A stretch of DNA of 17,579 nucleotides from SIG78 sp045587205 (GCA_045587205.1 JAZNBV010000051.1:1-17579), one strand, 5' to 3'; positions 8,985 to 16,929 are shown, numbered from the stretch's first letter. Made by a program: numbers and translations. Notes: generated by a model from the letters alone, not told the origin.

Positions 8985-10202
8985 TTATTTTTCTTTCAAC
9001 TCAAACATGGCATCGACTGCAGCATTTACCAGCTGCAATCCGGCGCGGGGATCAAACTGCTGACATTCCGGCTCGTAGCCGCCGGCAACTAACGCGTTGG
9101 CATGGCAGATGTAATCAACATAATCAGTTGAATTATAGCAGATAAATGCCTTGCGGAACGGCGAGTGCCATTTGATTTCCGCCCCCAGTTCCGCCACCAG
9201 TTCGCACGGCACGCCGACCAAACAGATATCGCCGATGCTCAACAATTGCAATTCCAGAGTGTATTCTCCGTTTTGCTTGAACCGCTGCAGCTGGCGGGGA
9301 TTTTCGCAAGTAGCTACATTGACCTTGAATTCTTTGATTATGGTTTTGATATGAGCATCTTTGAGCGTAAAGCGATCCGGATTGCTCCGCATATTCACCA
9401 GAGCACGCACACTTTCATTGGCAAGCGGCCGCGCAATATTGTCCATGGCCTGAAATCCGATTTGAGCGTCGCGCGGGAACTGATCTCCGGCAGCACCGGA
9501 AACAAAAGTTATGTGGCAGCCCAGAGTTTCCTGCAGATATTTACGCAAAACACCGGGATAATCCGGGGTGATCGATAAGCCGCCGGTGCCGGGAGAGTGC
9601 GAAGCAAGCGGATGAGCCGCATAATTGACCAGCAATTCAATAACATTGCGCTTGCTGTCGATAAAAGCCAGCACGCCGAGCTCATCATCGGTAAAACCGT
9701 CGCCGATCGGTTCCAGTTCGCAGTTGCGGAAGAGCATCTTGCACTTGTTTTCCGGCCCGACATAACGGCGGTTGATATTTGCCTTGCAATGAGCAGTGTA
9801 ATAACTCCAATTGCCTTCAATAAAATCATCATCTTTAAGAGCAGTTACCGCTTCAACAGTACGCTCAATAACCAGTCGGGTCGATTCCTCATCACGGCCT
9901 TTCAAGCCTTCGTGATAACGGGTGTGCGGCCCGCCATGGGTGTGGGTGCAGCTTAAAAGCACATCAGCTTTGCTGCCTCCGATAAGTTCGGCACAGCGTT
10001 GGCGGATAACTTTTACAACTTCCATATCCATACCGATAAGGTCGTAGCTTATTATCAGAGCTTTTTTACCGTCGTCATCTATGCAAATACCCTGCAATGT
10101 CAGATCATCCTGTTTCATGACCGACACATCTTTAAGGCCGTAACCGGCTACACAAGTACCCACAGGAGGGGTAATTATATTCGTAAATGTTGCGATTTTC
10201 AT
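8985..10202 (-). CDS. Neutral/alkaline ceramidase-fold metalloprotein (PF04734-like), probably not a true ceramidase
   Basis: A 405-residue protein, without signal peptide, that matches the N-terminal domain of neutral/alkaline non-lysosomal ceramidases. Landmarks are SCTHTHGGPHTRYHEG (84-99), NYAAHPLASHSPG (193-205), TPDYPG (212-217), SGAAGDQFP (235-243), GVPCELVAELG (330-340) and GGYEPE (374-379). From memory, the Pseudomonas enzyme holds zinc by two His, a Glu and a Tyr; the counterparts here would be His87 or His89, His197, Glu334 and Tyr376, all present. The catalytic Ser of that enzyme would fall in SGAAGDQFP, where Phe242 is found. The protein is also shorter and cytosolic. A different hydrolase activity, perhaps on a sugar conjugate, is more likely. 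It is the first gene of the minus-strand operon, with a strong AGGAGA ribosome site 8 bases before the ATG and a promoter just upstream. Confidence 0.85.
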   Translation of the reverse strand: MKIATFTNIITPPVGTCVAGYGLKDVSVMKQDDLTLQGICIDDDGKKALIISYDLIGMDMEVVKVIRQRCAELIGGSKADVLLSCTHTHGGPHTRYHEGLKGRDEESTRLVIERTVEAVTALKDDDFIEGNWSYYTAHCKANINRRYVGPENKCKMLFRNCELEPIGDGFTDDELGVLAFIDSKRNVIELLVNYAAHPLASHSPGTGGLSITPDYPGVLRKYLQETLGCHITFVSGAAGDQFPRDAQIGFQAMDNIARPLANESVRALVNMRSNPDRFTLKDAHIKTIIKEFKVNVATCENPRQLQRFKQNGEYTLELQLLSIGDICLVGVPCELVAELGAEIKWHSPFRKAFICYNSTDYVDYICHANALVAGGYEPECQQFDPRAGLQLVNAAVDAMFELKEK

Positions 10203-10254
10203 TTTTTATATCTCCTATGAATTTTTATAAAAAATGCGCATCTCTATCAGATGT

Positions 10255-10270
10255 ATTATACTGTAACATC
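10255..10270 (-). promoter_or_regulatory. Probable promoter -10 and overlapping operator candidate for the minus-strand operon
   Basis: On the minus strand a perfect TATAAT lies at 10260-10255, 52 bases before the ATG at 10202. No good -35 box is present at 16-18 bases, which would suit an activated promoter. GATGT (10250-10254) and ACATC (10266-10270) form an inverted repeat that straddles the -10 box, a placement typical of a repressor site. No binding protein can be assigned. Confidence 0.5.
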
Positions 10271-10444
10271 AACACAAAAACCTTGATTATAAAGACAAAA
10301 AAATAGAAAAATAAGCCAATTTGAATCATGTTCATTATTTTTGTGTATTACTATCTGATAATATGCAAGTTAATGCTGTTGTAACAAACGGAATCAACCA
10401 TTCTTTTTTGCTTACAGATATTGATTATCAAGCCATTGAAATAT

Positions 10445-10472
10445 TTGCAAAAAAAATCACTGGTGTTATAGT
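10445..10472 (+). promoter_or_regulatory. Possible promoter of the oxidoreductase gene
   Basis: TTGCAA (10445-10450), a 16-base spacer and TATAGT (10467-10472) form a plausible sigma-70 promoter, with an extended -10 TG at 10464-10465. It would start transcription about 40 bases before the ATG at 10521. A GATAAT at 10357-10362 is an alternative but has no matching -35 box. Confidence 0.4.
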
Positions 10473-10520
10473 AAAACAAAAGTTCAATATCAAATTTCAA
10501 TAAGAGAGTTTTGTTTTTCT

Positions 10521-11540
10521 ATGGAAAGAATAAAGATTGTCCAATATGGTGTAACTCACGAACATGCGGCAGGCAAGATTGCTTCGCTGCGTAAACTTAC
10601 CGATATTTTTGAAATCGTGGGGGTGATCGACGACCGTGCAAGTACTGCTGCGCGTTTTCCGCAGAAAGTTGATATGTCGCTTTACGACGGATTGAACTTC
10701 ATAACTCCGGAAGAATTTTTTCAACGCAAAGATATTCAGGCAGTTATAATCGAAACTGCTAACAGTGATCTGGTGCCGACAGCGTTGAAATGTCTGGAAA
10801 AAAATATTGCTATGCACATGGATAAACCCGGCGGTGAAACCATTGAACCGTTTGAAAAACTTTCTCTGGAATGCGAAAAACGCAATATACCGTTCCAGAT
10901 GGGATATATGTTGAGAGGCAATCCGGCGGTCAGATTTTGTGTAAATGCAGTAAAAAAAGGCTTGCTGGGCGATATTTATGAAATTCAAGCCGATATGCAT
11001 CATCATTACGGCGGCGAAGAATACAGCCAATACTTGCGCAGAATCAATGGCGGTTTGATGTATAACCTCTGTTGCCATTTGATAGATTCAGTAGTAAGTA
11101 TGATGGGTGCACCGGAAAATATTACTTCATTTATCAAACGCACCAGTAACTCTCCCGTTGAAGCAATGAATAACTGCATGGCGGTTATAGAATATGAATT
11201 TGCCACCGTAACCTTGCGATCCTGCAGTAAAGATTACGGCTTGGGCCGCAGATTAAGAATCGCGGGAACCAAAGGGGTTATAGAAATGAGTCCGGTGGAG
11301 TGTTTTTCCAGACCGCTGGAGCTTTCGTTGTCACTGTCAGAAGATTCCGGAGATTATCCGCAGGGGCTGCATACCCTTAAGTTCCCGCTGCTGAAAGACC
11401 GCTACGAACCGCAATTCCGCGAACTTGCAGCAATAATCAACAAAGAACGCCCCAACAATCAGGATATATACGCCCACGACCGACTGGTAAACCGGGTAAT
11501 CCTCGGCTGTGCCAATCTGCAAAAGTATAAGAAGGCATAA
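10521..11540 (+). CDS. Gfo/Idh/MocA family NAD(P)-dependent oxidoreductase
   Basis: A 339-residue cytosolic protein of the Gfo/Idh/MocA family, whose members oxidise or reduce sugars, inositols and their derivatives using NAD(P). The N-terminal Rossmann part (about 1-125) has beta1 followed by QYGVTHEHAAG (8-18), a loose form of the usual glycine loop, then VGVIDD (33-38) at the end of beta2. MDKPGG (100-105) replaces the common EKP motif and supplies the catalytic Lys102. The C-terminal part contains GGLMYNLCCHLID (177-189), which aligns with the family signature; His186 and Asp189 are in the expected places and Asn182 stands where Asp is more usual. It is transcribed away from the glycosidase operon and ends at a strong hairpin terminator. 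Conversion of a sugar released by the neighbours is the natural inference; the substrate is unknown. The ribosome site (AAGAGAG, about 12 bases upstream) is weak. Confidence 0.9.
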   Translation: MERIKIVQYGVTHEHAAGKIASLRKLTDIFEIVGVIDDRASTAARFPQKVDMSLYDGLNFITPEEFFQRKDIQAVIIETANSDLVPTALKCLEKNIAMHMDKPGGETIEPFEKLSLECEKRNIPFQMGYMLRGNPAVRFCVNAVKKGLLGDIYEIQADMHHHYGGEEYSQYLRRINGGLMYNLCCHLIDSVVSMMGAPENITSFIKRTSNSPVEAMNNCMAVIEYEFATVTLRSCSKDYGLGRRLRIAGTKGVIEMSPVECFSRPLELSLSLSEDSGDYPQGLHTLKFPLLKDRYEPQFRELAAIINKERPNNQDIYAHDRLVNRVILGCANLQKYKKA

Positions 11541-11685
11541 ACAGCGATTGTCAGAGTCGGGGATATGGATGACCTTGTATTGAAAAGCAGTCTATGTTAT
11601 TGCATTGCAGGAAATAGTTATTGGAAATTTATCAAATTCCGCAAAACGACCATAAAACCATTTTCCCCCCAAATATTTGACAGTA

Positions 11686-11724
11686 AAAAAGAGAGATACT
11701 GTATTGAGTAGTATCTCTCTTTTT
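11686..11724. terminator. Bidirectional rho-independent terminator
   Basis: A perfect hairpin: GAGAGATACT (11691-11700), a 9-base loop, AGTATCTCTC (11710-11719). It is flanked by five A (11686-11690) and five T (11720-11724), so it can end transcripts from both sides: the oxidoreductase on the plus strand and the HTH gene on the minus strand. Confidence 0.9.
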
Positions 11725-11777
11725 ATAATCCGACCGAAACAAGGAATTACGGAGTTGTTCTATCAAATCCCGGAAGT

Positions 11778-12158
11778 TCAGCCTTGACATTGTAAAAGAG
11801 TATTTACGCTTTCCGGATCCACCCTGACACTGCGTGGAGATAAACAAATTTTGCGTAACTTGCCGCTTTTCATATACCGCGAGATGGTGAGCGGTGTAAC
11901 TGAAAGAAGCTTGGCGGCTTCTGCTCTGGTCAACGGGCGTTGTGCAGAGCATTTCCTGGACTCGGTACTATTACCATAATTTCCAAGTGCCGCAATTAAG
12001 CTTTGAGGCGAAATTTCCGGTATATGCGGTTGTAACATCATACCTGCCCGTATTGGAAACAGAGTGTTTCGGAAAAGTGTTTTCATATTGTAAAATCTGT
12101 TCGTTTGAGTGCGGACTTGATCCATCCGGATGTACCGGTTTTGTCCAGATAACTTCAT
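11778..12158 (-). CDS. Small excisionase/MerR-type helix-turn-helix DNA-binding protein
   Basis: A 126-residue protein from the ATG at 12158, which has a good ribosome site (AGAAGGG, 5 bases away); a TTG one codon upstream is less likely. The C-terminal 50 residues carry a winged-helix domain of the excisionase/HTH_17 type: PLTRAEAAKLLSVTPLTISR (75-94), followed by the YMKSGKL turn and a VRVDPESVNTLL tail. The first 70 residues match nothing I know and look partly disordered. HTH_17 proteins bind DNA as small regulators or, in phages and integrative elements, as recombination directionality factors. No integrase or att-like repeat was seen, so a local transcription regulator is more likely. 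It is divergent from the DUF4838 gene and shares a 258-base region with it that contains inverted repeats. It ends 54 bases before the bidirectional terminator. Confidence 0.75.
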   Translation of the reverse strand: MKLSGQNRYIRMDQVRTQTNRFYNMKTLFRNTLFPIRAGMMLQPHIPEISPQSLIAALGNYGNSTESRKCSAQRPLTRAEAAKLLSVTPLTISRYMKSGKLRKICLSPRSVRVDPESVNTLLQCQG

Positions 12159-12182
12159 CAAAGCCCTTCTTTTTTACTGATA

Positions 12183-12240
12183 TTGTAATTTATCTGCAAC
12201 ATTACAAATATCGCCGGCAAAGATAAATCATACATTACAA
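12183..12240. promoter_or_regulatory. Inverted-repeat cluster, operator candidate
   Basis: In the divergent region, TTGTAAT (12183-12189) faces ATTACAA (12201-12207), and ATTACAA occurs again at 12234-12240. Interleaved with these is a perfect 8-base inverted repeat ATTTATCT (12188-12195) / AGATAAAT (12221-12228). The cluster lies 25-80 bases upstream of the HTH gene start. It could be the binding site of that HTH protein; this is inferred from position only. Confidence 0.4.
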
Positions 12241-12341
12241 TAAACGGCTGTTTGAGGATTATATTTGATCTGATTACAGTTTTTCCGGGTCTGAAATATG
12301 ATAAAATCCGTGAATATTTAAAAAATACTTCCGACCATCTC

Positions 12342-12371
12342 TTGACATCTATGTAGGACAGTTTCTATATT
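12342..12371 (+). promoter_or_regulatory. Near-consensus sigma-70 promoter for the DUF4838 gene
   Basis: A perfect TTGACA (12342-12347), an 18-base spacer and TATATT (12366-12371). Transcription would start near 12378, leaving a leader of about 40 bases before the ATG at 12417. The spacer includes the small inverted repeat ACAT-CT-ATGT. A regulator (GntR/LacI type) is encoded by the second gene of the same unit. Confidence 0.75.
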
Positions 12372-12416
12372 TATCAGTGCGATTCAAACCTATTAAAACC
12401 CCATAAGGAGAAATGT

Positions 12417-15400
12417 ATGAAAAAAATCTTGTTCGCCTTGCTTCTGCCGTTACAGGCGATGGCTCTGACCATTGGTCCGGAAGATACTGTTTATGTGGTA
12501 ACTCCCCCAAGACCGGTGCTTTCCGTAAAAGCAGCCGCTGAAGATCTGCAAACTTATCTGCCGCGCCGTACCGGTGCCCAAATCAAGGTAACCACCAGTG
12601 CCCCCGCCGGCAGCAAGGCCATCTACCTTGCCGCCAAAGACGGCAGTAAACTCAAAAGTGACGGGTTTATTATTGAAGTACAGGGCAACCGTATTGATAT
12701 TTACGGCAACGATTCTGCTGATTACGGTACCACCCAACCGTTTAATTTTTATTTTAATGTAAAATCGCGTGGTACTTTCAACGGCGTATGCCGCTTTTTT
12801 GATAAATACCTTGACATTGATTGGGTCGTCCCCGGTGAACTCGGTTTGTGTATGCCCCCGCAGAGCAAAGTGAATATTCCTGACGGCAAATTACAGGACG
12901 AACCCAAATTTATTCAGCGGCACATCGGCCAGGTTTATGAACCGGGCAACAAACCGTATTTTCTTGACCGGAATGAATATATTACTGAATTCCGTCCGGC
13001 ACTGCTGTGGTACGCTGCCCGGCTGACATTTTCATCACGTATGTTTCCGGTGGAAGGGTGTCACTCTGTAAGCAATTACAGTCTTTATGCCAACTTTGGA
13101 AAAAGTAATCCGGAATACTTTTCTCTGCAGCCCAACGGCACCCGCGGCGGGCAGTTCGGCAGCCTCTGCTGGAGCAATCCGGATGTTTCTGAATTGTTTT
13201 ATAAACTTGCCGATGCGTATTTTAGCGGCAAGCAGCCCAGTGCAGCCGGACTCAAACTGCCCGATAATGCCTGGCCGATGCCGTTCAGATTATTCAAAGA
13301 TGAATTTATGATCGACTCTACCGACTCTTTCGATAAGAATGTCTGCAAGTGCCAACGCTGCAAAGACAAAACACCTGAAGAGATTTGCGAAGAAGTCTGG
13401 AAACGCATTGCCGAAGTTGCCGCCAGAATCAAAGTCCGGCACCCCGATAAAAAGATCACCTCTCTGGCTTATCCGCCCAAAACCGAACCGCCGACATTTA
13501 CTCTGCCGGATAATATTCTGGTGCGGTTTGCGATGCCCGGTCCGCAGGCAGTGTATAACAAACGTGCCAATACATATTATCAGGATATGCTGAAAAAGTG
13601 GTACGGTATTGTTAAAGAACCAATTCCGCTGTGGTTCTATTACTGTGCAGTAGATTACGGTCTGCCGGGAATCGTTGAAGGATCGCCGGAAATGATGAAA
13701 ATCTACCTCAAACAGGTACAGCCTTATTCAGACAATCTTTATTTTGAATATTCCAGTTTCAAAAGTCAGGCTCGCCGCAACTACGAACTTTATATGATAG
13801 CCAAACTCATGTGGAACCCCGATGCCGATCTGGAAGAACTTAAAGCTCAATACTTCCGCCGCGGCTTCGGAGCCGGTGCAGAAGAAATGAAAAAGTTTTA
13901 TGACCGGATGGAAGAGCTCTGGCAGAAGATCATCAAAGCCACCTGGGATCCGGGAGAGGAACGTATTCCGCGGTTGATCTACGGCGGCTGGCGTGACAAG
14001 GATTCCAGCTATCCGGTTTACAAAGATATCTATACGGCTGAAGAACTCACATCCTGGAGCCGTCTGCTGCAGAAAGCCAAAAGCAAAGTCCCGGCCGGTT
14101 CCAAATTTGCCAAACGCATAGACTTGATACAGAAATATGTGATCGACAAGATCGTTGAAGAACGCGAACTGGTGATGTTTGCCAATAACGCCATAGGCAG
14201 TACCGAATACTCCATGATCGTGCTGGAAAATGCTCCCACCGAAGCGGATTGGGCTCAAGCAGCATGGCAGAATTTGAATGCGTTTGCGGACAACCGCAAA
14301 GAAAAATTGCAAGCTCCCGGCAAATTCAAACTCCTGCTGGATAAAAACAACCTTTATCTGCGTGCAGAACTTGATGAAAAATTGCTTGACAGATCCAAAA
14401 CGGTCAAGCGTTCCCAGTCTGACATCAGCAAGATCTGGCTGGATAATGACTTTGAAGTCTTTGTCAGCAACCAGTCGATCGTCCGTCAATTCCTTTTCAA
14501 TGATCTCGGACAGTTTACTATCAACGATATTATAGACCGCCGTGCCTGTTCGTATAACGGCATCAGTGAAGGCGTAAAGGTCACTGCCGGCCGCGACAAA
14601 AACAAGTGGACTCTTGATATTGCCCTGCCCAATAAACTTACCGGCATAAATTCTGCGGAACCCGGCCGCTGCCGCTTCAATATCACCCGGGCACGCAACA
14701 TCAAAGACCTGCCGACAGAATACAGCACCTGGTCAAGTGCGGTGGGATTCAGTTCTTCATTCAGAAGCGATATGTACGGCAGACTGGTCTGGAATGTCAA
14801 TGCGGCAATGAAACATGTTTACAGCAAGCTGGCCGAAAAGCCCTCCGATACGGCAATGAATCTGTTCCGGATTTTCACTTTCGATAAAAATCCGGGTAAA
14901 AGCTGGTATAACTGGCGTCACAGCCAAACACCCGCCAAACCTGCTTACGATGCCAAACATGGTCACAACAAAGCCGGTTCGCTGAAAATCGATTTCGCCG
15001 CCAAAACTTCGGCATCGCACAGTTATTGGATTCCGGTACGCCCCGGCGAACGCATACGCATTACTGCGTGGGTAAAACATACCAGCGGCAGCGTGGAGTG
15101 TTCATCGCGTTTTATGGATGAAAAAAACCGCTGGATCGACTTCTATAACAGTTTTGGCGAAGTCAAAGTCCCCTCGTTCAACAACTGGGTGAAGTGCAGT
15201 TGGGAAATGACAGTACCCGACAATGCAAACATTTCGCAGATGACCGCCGGTTTCACCTCCAAAGACACCCCGGGCACGCTCTGGATAGATGATGTAATTA
15301 TTGAAAAAGCCGGCAAGTTCAGTGCTGCGGAAGCAGAAGCCATGCAGACTTATACCGGATTGGCACAGAAACCGTCCAAGACTCCGATGACTCTTTTCAA

Positions 15401-15845
15401 AACCTTTACTTTTGACAAAAACCCGGGGAAAATCTGGTATAACTGGCGTCATAGTCAAACTCCCGCCCGCCCCGGCTACGATGCAAAATACGGCCACGAT
15501 AAACCCGGATCGTTGAAAGTGGATTTTGCCGCCAACACTTCAGCATCGCACAGCTATTGGATCCCGGTCAAACCCGGCGACCGGGTGCGTATCAGTGCAT
15601 GGGTAAAGCATACCACCGGCAGTGTGGATTGTTCTTCGCGCTTTATGGATGCAAAAAACCGTTGGATCGGGTTCAGTAAATATTTTGCCGAAGTCAAAGT
15701 CCCCTCGCTGGGCAACTGGGTAAAATGCTCCTGGGAAGTGGTGGTCCCCAACGATGCAAAAATCAGCCAGATGACTGCCGGTTTCACCTCCCAAGATACT
15801 CCGGCAACCCTCTGGATAGATGATGTAAAAATCGAAAAAAAGTAA
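12417..15845 (+). CDS. Secreted DUF4838 (alpha-glucuronidase-like) protein with CBM9-like and two tandem CBM-like modules
   Basis: A 1142-residue exported protein. The signal peptide is residues 1-16 (cut near AMA/LT). Residues 20-155 resemble the alpha-glucuronidase-type N-terminal domain (VLSVKAAAEDLQTYLPRRTG). Residues about 160-520 match DUF4838: CHSVSNYSLYANFG, PEYFSLQPNG, SLCWSNPDV, then KDEFMIDSTDSF and a Cys-x-Cys-x2-Cys motif (Cys310, 312, 315). A helical stretch follows (about 535-600), then a CBM9-like module (about 605-797). Two modules of about 160 residues end the protein (805-964 and 982-1141); they resemble CBM4/9-type beta-sandwiches (SYWIPVRPGERIRITAWVKH, TLWIDDV). By analogy it would act on a polysaccharide outside the cytoplasm, possibly uronate- or amino-sugar-containing; DUF4838 has no firm activity that I know. 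The ribosome site TAAGGAG is 6 bases before the ATG and a strong promoter lies upstream. A regulator gene follows after 22 bases. Confidence 0.88.
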   Translation: MKKILFALLLPLQAMALTIGPEDTVYVVTPPRPVLSVKAAAEDLQTYLPRRTGAQIKVTTSAPAGSKAIYLAAKDGSKLKSDGFIIEVQGNRIDIYGNDSADYGTTQPFNFYFNVKSRGTFNGVCRFFDKYLDIDWVVPGELGLCMPPQSKVNIPDGKLQDEPKFIQRHIGQVYEPGNKPYFLDRNEYITEFRPALLWYAARLTFSSRMFPVEGCHSVSNYSLYANFGKSNPEYFSLQPNGTRGGQFGSLCWSNPDVSELFYKLADAYFSGKQPSAAGLKLPDNAWPMPFRLFKDEFMIDSTDSFDKNVCKCQRCKDKTPEEICEEVWKRIAEVAARIKVRHPDKKITSLAYPPKTEPPTFTLPDNILVRFAMPGPQAVYNKRANTYYQDMLKKWYGIVKEPIPLWFYYCAVDYGLPGIVEGSPEMMKIYLKQVQPYSDNLYFEYSSFKSQARRNYELYMIAKLMWNPDADLEELKAQYFRRGFGAGAEEMKKFYDRMEELWQKIIKATWDPGEERIPRLIYGGWRDKDSSYPVYKDIYTAEELTSWSRLLQKAKSKVPAGSKFAKRIDLIQKYVIDKIVEERELVMFANNAIGSTEYSMIVLENAPTEADWAQAAWQNLNAFADNRKEKLQAPGKFKLLLDKNNLYLRAELDEKLLDRSKTVKRSQSDISKIWLDNDFEVFVSNQSIVRQFLFNDLGQFTINDIIDRRACSYNGISEGVKVTAGRDKNKWTLDIALPNKLTGINSAEPGRCRFNITRARNIKDLPTEYSTWSSAVGFSSSFRSDMYGRLVWNVNAAMKHVYSKLAEKPSDTAMNLFRIFTFDKNPGKSWYNWRHSQTPAKPAYDAKHGHNKAGSLKIDFAAKTSASHSYWIPVRPGERIRITAWVKHTSGSVECSSRFMDEKNRWIDFYNSFGEVKVPSFNNWVKCSWEMTVPDNANISQMTAGFTSKDTPGTLWIDDVIIEKAGKFSAAEAEAMQTYTGLAQKPSKTPMTLFKTFTFDKNPGKIWYNWRHSQTPARPGYDAKYGHDKPGSLKVDFAANTSASHSYWIPVKPGDRVRISAWVKHTTGSVDCSSRFMDAKNRWIGFSKYFAEVKVPSLGNWVKCSWEVVVPNDAKISQMTAGFTSQDTPATLWIDDVKIEKK
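14829..15308 (+). repeat. Tandem carbohydrate-binding-like module, copy 1 (within the DUF4838 gene)
   Basis: Encodes residues 805-964. It repeats 531 bases (177 codons) later, clearly at both protein and DNA level; for example an 18-base run (14903-14920) recurs unchanged at 15434-15451. A linker of about 17 residues (AGKFSAAEAEAMQTYTG) separates the copies. Confidence 0.9.
15360..15839 (+). repeat. Tandem carbohydrate-binding-like module, copy 2 (within the DUF4838 gene)
   Basis: Encodes residues 982-1141 and closes the protein. Exact 531-base spacing to copy 1 with no gaps seen, and many differences at silent positions. This points to an internal duplication old enough to have drifted but still under selection. 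Confidence 0.9.
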
Positions 15846-15867
15846 TATTAAAGGAGCTCTTGAACAA

Positions 15868-16929
15868 ATGTTCAAAACTGTTTACCATCAATTGAGTCGT
15901 GATCTGGAAAAATATTTCCGGGAAGGCAGTTTCCCTGAATATCTGCCCGGAATCCGTCAATTGTGCAAACAGTTCAATGTATCTAAAAATACTGTCAGCA
16001 AGGCATTGCACGAGCTTGAAAAGCGGGGCGTGATAATCATTGAACCCCAGCGCGGACTCAAATTGAACCGGGCTCGCACCCGATACAGTATCCGCTTTCA
16101 TACCATTGGCGTGGCCGGTATTTGCGGGCTTGAACCGCAGGAGTTTCTTGATATACTCAACCGGAAATACCGCAAATACGGTTTTTCATTGATGGGTTTG
16201 CAGATTTCAGGCTCTGCGATGCGTAACCGCGAATGGCTGCTGCGGCTGCCGGTCGATGGTATGATATTGCTTAATTCGGCATCGCATCCGTATCTGCTGG
16301 ATCTTTTTTACGCCAACGGTACGCCGCTGGTGGGGTGTCCGGTTCCGGGTTATGACCATCTGGTGCAGATCGAACCGGATCATTACGCAGCATATTGCAA
16401 CATATTCCGCAAACTTATGAATCTGGGACACCGGCGTATAGCAATAGTGCATTTTGAACCCGATCCGGTATTTGATTTTTATATCAAACGGATCTATAAA
16501 GCTATGCAGGATGTTTTGCAGGAGCATCTGGATCCGGCTTTGTGGTGTCTGGTTCCCCCGGAAGAACAGAAAGAGTTTTTTAAGGATGACGGCAAAAGTC
16601 TGTGCCGCCGCTTGTTTGATAAATTTACAACTATGCAAGAACCTCCCACAGTGATCATTGCAGAACAAAAACAGCTTCACTTGTTCCGCGAATTTTACGA
16701 AATGCGCGGCTATAAAGTGCCGGATGATATATCCATGTATGCCATACAGTACCCCCTCAACCGGGACCCGTTTTTTTCGGCGGCAGTACTGCGTGAAGAT
16801 CACTCTGTGGAAATCGCGGTACGCAAGATGATCGCTATGCTCAACGGTAAAGAAGTCGAACCCGGAGAAACGCTCATCCCGATGAGTTTTTTCTCCGGCA
16901 GAAGTGTAAAAGATTTAACTGTTCAATAA
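15868..16929 (+). CDS. GntR-type winged-helix regulator with LacI-like sugar-sensing domain
   Basis: A 353-residue transcription regulator. The N-terminal 70 residues are a GntR-type winged helix: LPGIRQLCKQFNVSKNTVSK (26-45), then ALHELEKRGVIIIEPQRG. The remainder (about 78-345) has the pattern of the periplasmic-binding-like sensor of LacI/GalR proteins: HTIGVAG at the first strand, VDGMILLNS, TPLVGCPVPGYDHLVQIEPD, LMNLGHRRIAIVHFEPDP. This GntR-plus-LacI layout (AraR-like) usually binds a sugar and then releases its operator. It lies 22 bases after the DUF4838 gene with an AAGGAG site 11 bases before the ATG, so it is probably co-transcribed and self-controlled. Its target may be the promoter at 12342-12371; its ligand is unknown. 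No terminator was seen after it. Confidence 0.88.
   Translation: MFKTVYHQLSRDLEKYFREGSFPEYLPGIRQLCKQFNVSKNTVSKALHELEKRGVIIIEPQRGLKLNRARTRYSIRFHTIGVAGICGLEPQEFLDILNRKYRKYGFSLMGLQISGSAMRNREWLLRLPVDGMILLNSASHPYLLDLFYANGTPLVGCPVPGYDHLVQIEPDHYAAYCNIFRKLMNLGHRRIAIVHFEPDPVFDFYIKRIYKAMQDVLQEHLDPALWCLVPPEEQKEFFKDDGKSLCRRLFDKFTTMQEPPTVIIAEQKQLHLFREFYEMRGYKVPDDISMYAIQYPLNRDPFFSAAVLREDHSVEIAVRKMIAMLNGKEVEPGETLIPMSFFSGRSVKDLTVQ

Larger units (their letters stand above)
10203..10520. promoter_or_regulatory. Divergent AT-rich intergenic region between the ceramidase-fold operon and the oxidoreductase gene
   Basis: This 318-base gap separates two divergent genes and is markedly more AT-rich than its flanks. 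It holds the leftward promoter near 10260, a possible rightward promoter at 10445-10472, and an 8-base inverted repeat with arms TATCAGAT (10245-10252) and ATCTGATA (10353-10360). A TTG-started open frame of 60 codons at 10321-10503 is read as chance: it has no ribosome site and no recognisable protein. Confidence 0.6.

Noticed and set aside
10321..10503. Short open frame of 60 codons before the oxidoreductase gene
   Set aside because: Begins with TTG, has no ribosome site, lies in very AT-rich DNA and overlaps the likely promoter.
11541..11685. Possible gene remnant between the oxidoreductase stop and the terminator
   Set aside because: No recognisable coding similarity; read as an untranslated tail.
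11632..11952. Minus-strand open frame of 106 residues
   Set aside because: It runs through the terminator hairpin and overlaps the HTH gene in another frame; no ribosome site or recognisable protein.
13728..14489. Minus-strand open frame of 253 residues
   Set aside because: Antisense shadow within the DUF4838 gene.
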